The notes: generated by a model from the letters alone, not told the origin. DNA of 12,758 nucleotides from Bacillota bacterium (GCA_023623095.1 JAMNXX010000028.1:1-12758), one strand, 5' to 3'. Counted from the stretch's first letter, positions 1 to 6,833 are shown. Made by a program: numbers and translations.

Positions 1-46
1 CCGTTCCTCTCAGTGGATGTCCCCCTTCGATAATCAATTTCTCCAT
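1..46 (-). CDS. murA: UDP-N-acetylglucosamine 1-carboxyvinyltransferase, N-terminal fragment (runs off left edge)
   Basis: Only the first 15 codons lie in the window; they read MEKLIIEGGHPLRGT. This matches the conserved MurA N-terminus (MEK-x-I-x-GG-x-x-L-x-GT), the strand that opens the EPSP-synthase-like fold. MurA transfers enolpyruvate from PEP to UDP-GlcNAc, the first committed step of peptidoglycan synthesis in the cytoplasm. The ATG at 46..44 is the start because a TAA lies directly upstream in the same frame. The ribosome site is weak (GGAA, 7 nt upstream). The gene follows the walR-walK-yycH-yycI operon on the same strand but is separated from it by an intrinsic terminator and has its own promoter. 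Identification rests on 15 residues and on the wall-related context, so it is likely but not certain. Confidence 0.75.
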   Translation of the reverse strand, partial: MEKLIIEGGHPLRGT

Positions 47-150
47 TTATCATTTCCAACCTTTCCGGCTTCAGTTTTTCATCGAGGATAAGTTTTCTCC
101 TTCAACAGAATCCCTATTTCAAGTGATCTTCTTTTACAAATCCCCATAAT

Positions 151-180
151 ATTATACCATTCATTCTTACATGATGTAAG
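151..180 (-). promoter_or_regulatory. Sigma-A-like promoter for murA with an inverted repeat over the -35
   Basis: A perfect TATAAT (156..151) is preceded by TGG, giving an extended -10 element. The candidate -35 is CTTACA (180..175, 18-nt spacer) or TTACAT (179..174, 17-nt spacer). It overlaps a 7-bp inverted repeat, CTTACAT-c-ATGTAAG (180..166). Predicted transcription would begin near 144, giving a leader of about 98 nt before the murA ATG. The leader carries a strong AAGGAG with no long reading frame behind it. Confidence 0.6.
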
Positions 181-196
181 TACTAAGAAAAGAACA

Positions 197-228
197 TAAA
201 AAAGCAACAGCAAAATAAATGCTGCTAC
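197..228 (-). terminator. Rho-independent terminator after yycI
   Basis: On the minus strand GTAGCAGCA (228..220) pairs with TGCTGTTGC (212..204) over nine positions, including two G-U pairs. The loop is 7 nt and the stem is followed by TTTTTTA. It starts 18 nt after the yycI stop, so it should end the wal operon before the murA promoter. Confidence 0.8.
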
Positions 229-245
229 TATATTTTCACTCTTAT

Positions 246-992
246 CTATTCTTTGTAAGCATCGATAAAAATGGTTTCCCCGTTTTCCAATACGAATCGC
301 CATGCGGGGACTGCCGTACCGGACTCCGCATTTTCAAAACCCATATACCCAGGATCAAACCAATATCCTAAAGCGATATCTCGGATAATAACAGGTTTTT
401 TCATGCCTTCCACTCTTCCCATCAGTTTCAATAATGCATTTGTAGCCGGAATGATTTCCTTTTTGCTCTCTCCCGTACTCAAAGGTTTGAGCCATAATTT
501 ATCAAAAAATGTAATCCCTGATGGTGTTACCACACATTCCATATAACTGTATTCTAGGAAGCCGTTTTTATACTTTTGTTTAAAAATAACCTTATATCCC
601 TGTTCTTCTTTCCGTGTATCCCAATAAATGGTATCTTTCTTCAGCCAGCCATTCTCGCGAATAAATTTTTCTGCTTCCTCATAAGCCTTCTGCGCATCCA
701 AATTTTTTATCTGCCCTTTAGGGCTTTTTTGAATCATCTCTTTTATTTTTTGTTTATCCCAGTTTTCATACGCCACGTTTAGGACAGGCATTCTTAAAAT
801 TTTCTTGGGGATTTCCGTCTGAAGATAAATACCTCTTTCTTTCAAAATTTTCTCTACCGATTGGATATGCTCCTCATCTAACGTGGATAAAGCACCACTG
901 TCAAACAGATTCTTTTCGATATTATAAATCAGGAAAATATTCGTAATAATAAATGCAATGATCAGAATATTTTTTGCCTTTGACCAATCCAC
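246..992 (-). CDS. yycI: WalK regulatory membrane protein YycI
   Basis: This 248-residue protein begins MDWSKAKNILIIAF, the hallmark N-terminus of the YycI family. It has one membrane helix (about residues 6-24) and an extracytoplasmic remainder. The C-terminal stretch PAWRF...GETIFIDAY (about 227-246) fits the PepSY-like fold known for YycI/YycH. In Bacillus and Staphylococcus, YycI and YycH contact the WalK membrane helices and tune kinase activity; the direction of the effect differs between species, so it is not predicted here. The start is GTG (992..990), with a GGTGAT ribosome site 5 nt upstream. It lies 16 nt after the yycH stop and is the last gene of the operon. An MBL-fold hydrolase (YycJ), which often follows in Bacilli, is absent at this position. 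Confidence 0.9.
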   Translation of the reverse strand: MDWSKAKNILIIAFIITNIFLIYNIEKNLFDSGALSTLDEEHIQSVEKILKERGIYLQTEIPKKILRMPVLNVAYENWDKQKIKEMIQKSPKGQIKNLDAQKAYEEAEKFIRENGWLKKDTIYWDTRKEEQGYKVIFKQKYKNGFLEYSYMECVVTPSGITFFDKLWLKPLSTGESKKEIIPATNALLKLMGRVEGMKKPVIIRDIALGYWFDPGYMGFENAESGTAVPAWRFVLENGETIFIDAYKE

Positions 993-1008
993 ACGTTATC
1001 ACCGCCTG

Positions 1009-2493
1009 TCAGTTTTCAAATCGACTTACGATGCTCCCATCATATACGTCAAAATAATAGGTGATGTTTCCTACCTTCAAAATCCATACCGGGCCTAATA
1101 CTTCAATCTTTTCAGCGCTTTGGTCATAATATCCTAATCCTATGGAATCCATTGATTCTAAAATTTCATCTCTTATCTTTTCTTCATCCATCTCCTTGAT
1201 ATTTTGTCCTTGATTTCTTAAATAATCCTTTTCAATCACATCAAAGTTTTTGTTAATAATATCTGTTACAACCATCATTTCCAAACCGTCGTCATATTCT
1301 AACTCTCTTTCATATTCATAGACAGCCTCTGATGCCTTTTCTTTCAAAAATCGTTTATAGTAGTTTACCTGACTGCCGATCACTTCCACTTCTAAAGCTT
1401 CTCCTGCAATTTGAGGAGGATGATAAACAGGAACATCGTTGAATCGGTAGCCGAAAATAAACCGATATCCTTTTCTCTTCTCTCTTTCTACCGGAACGAT
1501 ATTTTTTATAAAAGGTTTTATACTGTTTCCATCCGAGTAAGTCCAGCCCCCGTGTTCCTGAACAAATTGAAAAGCAATCTGAAACGCCTCCCAGACACCC
1601 ACGGAAGCTGCCGTTTTTTGCGGATCGATTTCTTCAATGTATTCAGCCACACCAAGTGAATTGATCTTTAGACTTTTTTTCCCGTACCCATAAGTATAGA
1701 TCACAGAACCCGTTGTTTCCCGGATCTTTCTCACAAAATCAAAATTTTCTCCAAAAAATGTCCCTGCAAAAGATTTTATCCCCAAGTCGTCTGCTGCATC
1801 CATTTCCGGTACCGTTTTTATCTCCGGCAAAGATTCCGTCCACTCAACCGGCATCAGTCTGTAATTTGAAACGCCATAAATATCTTCTATGGGATAATAA
1901 TGGGTATATTCTTTTGATTCAATTTGATTCACCTTTTCGATGAGTTCATCCTGTATCCCTTTGCTGCTCGCTAAACGATAGTACTTCTCCTCTTGGCTGT
2001 CCGCCATATATACAGGATTATTTTCTATAAGCAGCAGCAAAATAGAGTCCGCAAAAGCAATTTTATCCTTAAACGCTCCCTGTATTCCCTTGCTAAGAAT
2101 TTCTATCGGCATCCGACATGCAAATTTCATCTCAATCGATTTGACATTTTGTGCTTCTTTCCATTTTAGGGCATCCACCTCTTGTATATCGATTTCTGTG
2201 GCGTTTTTTTCTTGTAAAATTTGAAGCACCTTTTCCCATAATCCGTATGCGTCCGCATAAAGTACCGTATGAAGACCACCCCCAAAGTTGACTGTAATAC
2301 TTTGGGGGCTCATTGCATCAGAGATATTTACAATGCCTTCTTTTTTCCCTAATTCCATATTCCCTGAAGGCTTAGAAGATAGAAACCTCCATAAGGGAAC
2401 ATCCATCCACAGCTGATGCGCAAGCATCATGCTCATCAGAATTAAAAATACCAAAAGGATTGTTTTAAACTGTTCTTTTTTGAAAGATACCAT
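1009..2493 (-). CDS. yycH: WalK regulatory protein YycH
   Basis: This 494-residue protein has one N-terminal membrane helix (about residues 10-28, ILLVFLILMSMMLA) and a long extracytoplasmic region, the layout of the YycH family. It is slightly longer than the Bacillus protein. The C-terminal end (WILKVGNITYYFDVYDGSIV, near 470-490) resembles the PepSY-like repeat that also closes YycI. In characterised species YycH forms a complex with YycI and WalK in the membrane and adjusts WalK output. The start is ATG with a GGGTG ribosome site that overlaps the stop of the upstream secreted-protein gene; the gap is 10 nt. The following yycI gene is 16 nt away, so the two are probably cotranslated. The assignment rests mainly on operon position, topology and size, since YycH proteins diverge strongly in sequence. 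Confidence 0.85.
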   Translation of the reverse strand: MVSFKKEQFKTILLVFLILMSMMLAHQLWMDVPLWRFLSSKPSGNMELGKKEGIVNISDAMSPQSITVNFGGGLHTVLYADAYGLWEKVLQILQEKNATEIDIQEVDALKWKEAQNVKSIEMKFACRMPIEILSKGIQGAFKDKIAFADSILLLLIENNPVYMADSQEEKYYRLASSKGIQDELIEKVNQIESKEYTHYYPIEDIYGVSNYRLMPVEWTESLPEIKTVPEMDAADDLGIKSFAGTFFGENFDFVRKIRETTGSVIYTYGYGKKSLKINSLGVAEYIEEIDPQKTAASVGVWEAFQIAFQFVQEHGGWTYSDGNSIKPFIKNIVPVEREKRKGYRFIFGYRFNDVPVYHPPQIAGEALEVEVIGSQVNYYKRFLKEKASEAVYEYERELEYDDGLEMMVVTDIINKNFDVIEKDYLRNQGQNIKEMDEEKIRDEILESMDSIGLGYYDQSAEKIEVLGPVWILKVGNITYYFDVYDGSIVSRFEN

Positions 2494-2503
2494 TCTCTAC
2501 ACC

Positions 2504-2989
2504 CTATTGAGAGAGTTGCTTGAATAGATTTCCCAAAATATTCATCTTAGGAATTTGTTTCAAAGATTGCCGAATCTCTGCTTCTTTATCTTTTACTGTA
2601 AATCTTTTAATGACCGGTTCTTTATTTTGGATATCAAATCTCATCTTATAGTCTCCGGGAGTTAATCCTTTCAGGTGTTTTGTATAAAAATTCAAATTGT
2701 TCTCCGGCTCAATTTTTTGAGGCCCAAAGATCGGTTTTGTCCCTGGCTCTTTGTAAATCGTCAATATAACGGAAGCATTATTGAGAACCTTGACGGAGAT
2801 CAAAACGCTGTCTTGAACGATAATATTGCCCTTCGGACTGATGATCTCAATCGCTCCCTTTGATGCAAGTACGTTTATTGCATAATCCGCGCCATCCGCA
2901 GGAGATGAAGAATCATCTGCAAATACCAGCCCTGTTGAAGCTGTAAATATCGCTAAAATAAGGATCCCGGTAAGTATTCGTTTTCTCAC
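2504..2989 (-). CDS. Small secreted protein with Ig-like beta-sandwich domain, function unknown, inside the wal operon
   Basis: I do not recognise this family. With the GTG at 2989 the product is 161 residues. That start was chosen because GGGAGGAG ends 6 nt upstream; a TTG further up at 3013 would put this site inside the gene. Residues 1-24 form a signal peptide (MRKR, hydrophobic core, cleavage likely after LVFA), with no lipobox cysteine. After a short Ser/Asp/Ala linker, about residues 46-133 alternate hydrophobic residues in a pattern typical of an Ig-like fold (IEIISPKGNIIVQDSVLISV). Residues 134-161 look like an amphipathic helix. It lies between walK and yycH, 10 nt before yycH, so the product probably acts outside the membrane near WalK/YycH/YycI. 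A WalR-box-like repeat lies upstream. Any role as a ligand or modulator of the sensor is inference. Confidence 0.8.
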   Translation of the reverse strand: MRKRILTGILILAIFTASTGLVFADDSSSPADGADYAINVLASKGAIEIISPKGNIIVQDSVLISVKVLNNASVILTIYKEPGTKPIFGPQKIEPENNLNFYTKHLKGLTPGDYKMRFDIQNKEPVIKRFTVKDKEAEIRQSLKQIPKMNILGNLFKQLSQ

Positions 2990-3047
2990 TGTAAACTCCT
3001 CCCAACTTACCAATATAATCTGATCATATACAGTATAACGGATAATT

Positions 3048-3064
3048 GTTACAGACGTGTTACA
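3048..3064 (-). promoter_or_regulatory. Candidate WalR binding site (direct repeat)
   Basis: The minus strand reads TGTAAC-ACGTC-TGTAAC, a perfect match to the WalR box described in Bacillus and Staphylococcus (TGTWAH-N5-TGTWAH). It begins at the walK stop codon and lies about 60 nt upstream of the GTG of the secreted-protein gene. Weak -10 candidates follow: TATACT (3037..3032) and TATGAT (3028..3023). With the latter, the box would sit over the -35 region. No strong -35 is visible, so the promoter itself is uncertain and would need an activator. Confidence 0.5.
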
Positions 3065-4778
3065 TCGACTTTAAATTCGCATTACACCCTTTCGAAAGCC
3101 CAAGCCCTGTACCTCCCAACATTCGGGATCTGGCTTTATCAACGCGGTAGAATCTTTCAAATACCCTTGAAATATCTTTTTGAGGAATTCCGATCCCATT
3201 GTCCTTGATGGCCAAAACTGCTTGTCCCTCGTCACCGGTAAGCAAAATTTTTATTTGTCCGTGCTCCGGCGTATATTTGATCGCATTTGTCAAAATATTT
3301 AGGATCACTTGTTCAATCTTATCTTTATCCACCCAGCAGATAAAAGCCTCCTCTTCATAGACAAAAGAAAGCTTCTGCTGTTTATTTTTTGCAGTAATAT
3401 TCACTTTTACAATCGCATTTTCTACAATTTTAACTAGATTGCTTTCCTTTTTGTTCCATTCTTCTTTTTCATAATCTAACCGAGATAACTGCAGCAAATC
3501 ACGAACCAATCGATCCATCCGATCCGTCTCGCTGTTTATCACATTGAGGAACTCCTTTGCCAGTTTTTTGTCTTCCAGAGCGCCTTCCAACAGTGTTTCT
3601 GTATAGCTCTTGATGCTTGTCAGCGGGGTTTTCAACTCGTGCGAAACATTCGCAACGAATTCTTTCCGCATATTATCCAGTTTTTGCCTTTCTGTAATGT
3701 CTTGGATAATCATAACGATTCCGTTACTCGTTCCTTTTTCGTCCCTAAAGGGCGCATAACTTGCCAAAAAAACGGAATCATTTATCCGTATGTTTTCTCG
3801 GCCTTCTCCTTTGCTTTCATCTTGCTTGATAGAAGAAAGCATGAGCTTTTCGTTCAAGACTCCGATAATATCATCATAATGTTTGTTTTGTATATCGATT
3901 TCCGAAAGATGGAGCATGCGCATCGCTGCAGGATTGGCATGGATGATCTTCCCTTGATTATCAACAGCAATGAGACCGTCCGCCATGTACCTTAAAATCG
4001 TTTCCAGTTTGCTTTTTTCACTGGATATTTCAGAGAGGGTGATGTCCAACTTTTCCCTCAAATAATTAAACATCTCTGCAAGCCGGCCGATCTCATCATC
4101 TGATTTTACTTCTACTGTCTGGCGAAAATCCCCCTTTGCCATTTGCTCTGCTTTCATCGTCACATCCATAATCGGCTCTGTAACGCTTTTAGCAATAAAA
4201 TAACCCAAAACCACCGTGATCAGCAATGCCATCAGCGTCGCCTGCGTCAATATCATTTTTGCTTTATCCAAGTTTTCATAGATATCTGACAGATCTGCAC
4301 GAAGATACAAAATCCCTTTGAGCGCTCCGTCTTCAGCTAGGATGGGGAAAACCATGTTCTTCGTAGCAATGCTTGTATCGCTTGTCCATATAACATCATC
4401 TTTTTCAGCGATTTTGCCGTTCCAACCATCCATCAGCAATTTTTCATCGAGGGCATCGATACTCTTTTTATGTAAAAGATTGATATTGCTACTGGCAATG
4501 ATCTCAAAATTTCGATTGATAACAAAAATTTCTTCCTGCAAACCTCTCGCCCAAGTATTTATATCCTGCTGAATTTTTTCTTGATATTTATCTAGATCAT
4601 CAAAACCTTTCATCGATTCGATTAAGCCTTTTTGAGCGAGCTTTGTAAGATTATTTCTCGCTACATTTAAATAATATTCCTCAAACTGTTGAATGATAAA
4701 AGCCCCTACAATAACCATTGCGATAAATACAAGCAGGAAATATATGGTAATAAATTTCCACCTTATGCTTTTAAACAT
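3060..4778 (-). CDS. walK: Sensor histidine kinase WalK, C-terminally truncated
   Basis: This 572-residue kinase has the full WalK layout. There are membrane helices at about 9-30 and 176-196, around an extracytoplasmic sensor region. A HAMP domain (about 197-248) and a PAS domain (about 255-365) follow. The HisKA domain has phospho-acceptor His380 in VSHELKTPL. The ATPase domain has its N box (N494, N498), G1 box (DNGIGI, 526-531), F box (FERF, 540-543) and G2 box (GGTGLGL, 555-561). The kinase autophosphorylates and passes phosphate to WalR. Oddity: family members continue for some 30-45 residues after GLGLS with an AKxIVxxHGG helix and final strands. Here the frame instead reads KGCNANLKSM and stops. 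Another frame downstream reads CEFKVDVTRL-stop, which looks like a displaced final beta strand. The ATG is 1 nt after the walR stop. AGGAGG lies 7 nt upstream of it, inside walR. Confidence 0.9.
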   Translation of the reverse strand: MFKSIRWKFITIYFLLVFIAMVIVGAFIIQQFEEYYLNVARNNLTKLAQKGLIESMKGFDDLDKYQEKIQQDINTWARGLQEEIFVINRNFEIIASSNINLLHKKSIDALDEKLLMDGWNGKIAEKDDVIWTSDTSIATKNMVFPILAEDGALKGILYLRADLSDIYENLDKAKMILTQATLMALLITVVLGYFIAKSVTEPIMDVTMKAEQMAKGDFRQTVEVKSDDEIGRLAEMFNYLREKLDITLSEISSEKSKLETILRYMADGLIAVDNQGKIIHANPAAMRMLHLSEIDIQNKHYDDIIGVLNEKLMLSSIKQDESKGEGRENIRINDSVFLASYAPFRDEKGTSNGIVMIIQDITERQKLDNMRKEFVANVSHELKTPLTSIKSYTETLLEGALEDKKLAKEFLNVINSETDRMDRLVRDLLQLSRLDYEKEEWNKKESNLVKIVENAIVKVNITAKNKQQKLSFVYEEEAFICWVDKDKIEQVILNILTNAIKYTPEHGQIKILLTGDEGQAVLAIKDNGIGIPQKDISRVFERFYRVDKARSRMLGGTGLGLSKGCNANLKSM

Positions 4779-4779
4779 C

Positions 4780-5469
4780 TTATGCCCTCCTGAAGTAATA
4801 GCCTACTCCTCTTTTTGTTAAGATGTACTTTGGATTGCTGGAATTATCTTCTATCTTTTCTCTCAACCTTCGAATCGTCACATCTACTGTTCGAATATCT
4901 CCGTAATATTCATAGCCCCATACTTCTTCGAGCAATTTTTCTCTGGTAAAAACCTGATCCTCCTGAGTAGCCAAGTATTTTAGTAGTTCAAACTCCCTCA
5001 AGGTCAATTCGATCGTCTCGTTTCTTTTTCGAACCTCATATTTATTTAAGTCAATAGACAGATCCCCTAAAACGATAACATTATTTTTTTCATGATTGGG
5101 AATGGTGCTGATCCGCCGAATATTTGCCTTCACCCTTGCTAGAAGTTCCCGCATGCTAAAAGGTTTTGTAATATAATCATCCGCACCTAATTCCAGTCCC
5201 AGCACTTTATCGACTTCTTCTTCCTTCGCCGTCAGCATCAGTATAGGAGTATTGGAGCGTTCCCGTATTTTTTTGCATACCTGGAATCCATCCATTTTCG
5301 GAAGCATGATGTCCAATAAAATCAAGTCCGGCTCCTGCTTGTATGCCTTCCGTACACCCTCCTCGCCGTCAAAGGCAACGCTTACCTCATAACCTTCTTT
5401 CTGAAGATTATACCTCAAGATATCTGAAATTGCCTTTTCATCTTCCACAACCAGTACCTTTTTACTCAA
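4780..5469 (-). CDS. walR: Response regulator WalR (OmpR family)
   Basis: This 229-residue regulator has an N-terminal receiver domain with acidic pocket E9/D10, phospho-acceptor Asp53 (LLDIMLP), Thr80 and Lys102 (ITKPF). An OmpR/PhoB-type winged-helix domain follows (about 130-228), ending in GVGYYFRRA, with recognition-helix region RTVDVTIRRLREKI. In Firmicutes WalR controls autolysins and wall-turnover genes in response to WalK. Thr101, the residue phosphorylated by the PrkC kinase in Bacillus WalR, is conserved here. The start is TTG (5469..5467) behind a GGGGGAG site. It is the first gene of the operon, and its last two Arg codons (AGG AGG) form the ribosome site of walK, which implies tight translational coupling. 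All key residues are intact. Confidence 0.95.
   Translation of the reverse strand: MSKKVLVVEDEKAISDILRYNLQKEGYEVSVAFDGEEGVRKAYKQEPDLILLDIMLPKMDGFQVCKKIRERSNTPILMLTAKEEEVDKVLGLELGADDYITKPFSMRELLARVKANIRRISTIPNHEKNNVIVLGDLSIDLNKYEVRKRNETIELTLREFELLKYLATQEDQVFTREKLLEEVWGYEYYGDIRTVDVTIRRLREKIEDNSSNPKYILTKRGVGYYFRRA
4786..4791 (-). promoter_or_regulatory. walK ribosome binding site encoded within the end of walR
   Basis: AGGAGG is formed by the two consecutive arginine codons before the last alanine codon and stop of walR. It is 7 nt before the walK ATG. Ribosomes finishing walR therefore cover and expose the walK start, which should keep kinase and regulator in fixed proportion. Confidence 0.8.
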
Positions 5470-5559
5470 CCTTCTCTCCCCCTTATAAAATAAAACAAAA
5501 CCCCAATGGAATTTTAACCGATTTGTTTTTGCACTCGTATCCTCTTATTCCTTATTTTG

Positions 5560-5588
5560 ATCATACACATAAAAGGATTTTTTGTATA
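5560..5588 (-). promoter_or_regulatory. Candidate sigma-A promoter of the wal operon
   Basis: TATACA (5588..5583), a 17-nt spacer and TATGAT (5565..5560) lie upstream of walR. Each hexamer is one or two bases from consensus. Transcription would start near 5553, giving a leader of about 84 nt before the TTG. No WalR-box repeat is visible here. The remainder of the gap up to 5710 holds short AT-rich palindromes but no gene I can support. Confidence 0.5.
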
Positions 5589-5710
5589 TAGGAAATCCGT
5601 TAATAAAAAATACTATTCAGACGATTTGTTTGCTTCCCTCGCGGCAGCAATGCTGTTTTTCATATCAGAAGGAAAAAATAAGCACTTCGAATAAGCGTTT
5701 CTCATGAAAC

Positions 5711-5741
5711 AATAAGAACTGCTTCGCTAGCAGTCCTTATT
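5711..5741 (-). terminator. Hairpin terminator after the gluzincin-type peptidase gene
   Basis: A 13-bp stem (AATAAGGACTGCT with AGCAGTTCTTATT, one G-U pair) and a 5-nt AGCGA loop begin 6 nt after the stop codon at 5747. The following sequence, GTTTC, is a poor U tract, so termination may be partial and some read-through into walR is possible. Confidence 0.6.
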
Positions 5742-5746
5742 GCTTT

Positions 5747-6562
5747 CTATTCATAAACGGCTTCGATTGGAGCTCCTAAAACCTGAATGCTTGCCTGCTT
5801 CAAGCTCTTTCCTTCTCCAAGAGCCCTTATCAGTTGATTCAGGCTTTCAAAACCTTTCTCTTCTGCAATCGCTCTAACGATTTCAAAAGAACGTTTATAC
5901 GCTAGCATCTCATCAAGTTCATGAAATTCATTCATAAGCTGCGCAATCGTATAAGGCTCCTCCGAATAAGACAAGTTTTTTCCCCATTCATATCCTGTCT
6001 GAACATATTCTTGATATAATGCGATGCCCTCTGTGAGCCAAAGGGGATAGTTATTCTTCGCCAAATCATCTACAAGCAGATGGGTAAATTCATGAACCAT
6101 AGGCCCTTCTTCCAAAAATATACTCCGCATATTTCCTTTATCGGAAATCCAAAGCTCTGGAGATAAAATCTGAATCGTGGAAGCCAAGTAAGCTCCCATA
6201 GGCGGTTTCTCTTTGCTTAAATTTATATTTTTCATCATCTGCTGTGCATCATCATAAACAATCACCGTTGTTTTTTGTTCCGGATAATAATGAAACATTT
6301 TACATATTGCTGAGTAATTTTCTTCTGCAGCCTCCGCAACCAATTTGGCGATATCATCATTCGCGTGATATCGAATCATAAAATGTTCCGTCTCTATCTC
6401 GTCATAATCTCTCGTTTTAAAAAGAATCCACTGATAATGTATATTTTTAAAATATGGATAAAAGAATGCTTTCAGCCCATGGGGCTCGTACAAAACAGAA
6501 ATGCATAGTACGATTGCCAGAAACAATGCCAGCCATCCTGCATTCTTCTTAAAAGCTTTCAT
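5747..6562 (-). CDS. Membrane-anchored zinc metallopeptidase, peptidase MA-like (gluzincin)
   Basis: This 271-residue protein has a single N-terminal membrane helix (about residues 9-25) with the bulk predicted outside the cell. The zinc motif HEFTH (157-161) is followed 17 residues after its second His by the third ligand, Glu178, in WLTEGIALYQE. This is the HExxH...E arrangement of gluzincins and fits the peptidase MA-like superfamily (Peptidase_MA_2 type). The preceding EEGPMV and the LTEG segment are typical of that group. The substrate is unknown; a role in surface-protein or envelope turnover is inference. The ATG has a strong GGGGG ribosome site 8 nt upstream and its own extended -10 promoter. 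It is transcribed alone, toward walR, and diverges from the subtilase gene. Lack of a C-terminal domain suggests a simple catalytic module on a membrane tether. Confidence 0.8.
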   Translation of the reverse strand: MKAFKKNAGWLALFLAIVLCISVLYEPHGLKAFFYPYFKNIHYQWILFKTRDYDEIETEHFMIRYHANDDIAKLVAEAAEENYSAICKMFHYYPEQKTTVIVYDDAQQMMKNINLSKEKPPMGAYLASTIQILSPELWISDKGNMRSIFLEEGPMVHEFTHLLVDDLAKNNYPLWLTEGIALYQEYVQTGYEWGKNLSYSEEPYTIAQLMNEFHELDEMLAYKRSFEIVRAIAEEKGFESLNQLIRALGEGKSLKQASIQVLGAPIEAVYE

Positions 6563-6617
6563 ATGGATATCCCCCTTTACTTATCTCTTATGTATGTATA
6601 TGAGGGAATCCATATGT

Positions 6618-6626
6618 ATTATAACA
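6618..6626 (-). promoter_or_regulatory. Extended -10 promoter of the gluzincin-type peptidase gene
   Basis: TGT-TATAAT is a perfect extended -10 about 55 nt upstream of the ATG. No -35 is recognisable at 16-18 nt, which is tolerated by extended -10 promoters. Confidence 0.6.
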
Positions 6627-6775
6627 TATTCGTGAGATATCCTTCATTGGGAATAATAGTCAAAGCCTTTGCATGATAAATAAATACTCAACAAGCTGAA
6701 TGCAAAACCAGACGATATAAAAATACGCCAATTGCCTTCAAATTACTTTCGGAATTTGTCCTGCTAAGCGCGAAC

Positions 6776-6805
6776 ACTTGCTCCATTTTCAGCATACATT
6801 ATAGT
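6776..6805 (+). promoter_or_regulatory. Promoter of the subtilase gene, sigma-K/sigma-E-like or sigma-A
   Basis: CATACATTA (6793-6801) fits the sigma-K -10 pattern CATAnnnTA. CATACATT also fits the sigma-E -10 pattern CATACAnT. AC dinucleotides at 6774 and 6776 are at a sigma-K-like distance. An overlapping sigma-A reading is TTGCTC (6778-6783), 16 nt, TATAGT (6800-6805). The sequence cannot decide between them. Confidence 0.4.
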
Positions 6806-6833
6806 AAAAATAGAGTAAGATGGAGTGATCATC

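Noticed and set aside
1..69. Alternative minus-strand frame giving MINGEIDYRRGTSTER from ATG 53
   Set aside because: The overlapping frame from ATG 46 gives a recognisable MurA N-terminus, whereas this one matches nothing I know.
79..303. 74-codon minus-strand frame with a hydrophobic segment
   Set aside because: It starts inside the yycI end in a different frame, has no ribosome site and runs through the terminator hairpin and the murA promoter.
5613..5663. 16-residue minus-strand frame MKNSIAAAREANKSSE
   Set aside because: No Shine-Dalgarno upstream, no known similarity, and short frames like this are expected by chance.
5697..5710. GTTTC-tcat-GAAAC palindrome next to the terminator
   Set aside because: The arms are only 5 bp and AT-rich; it may form part of a larger structure, but nothing supports a separate function.
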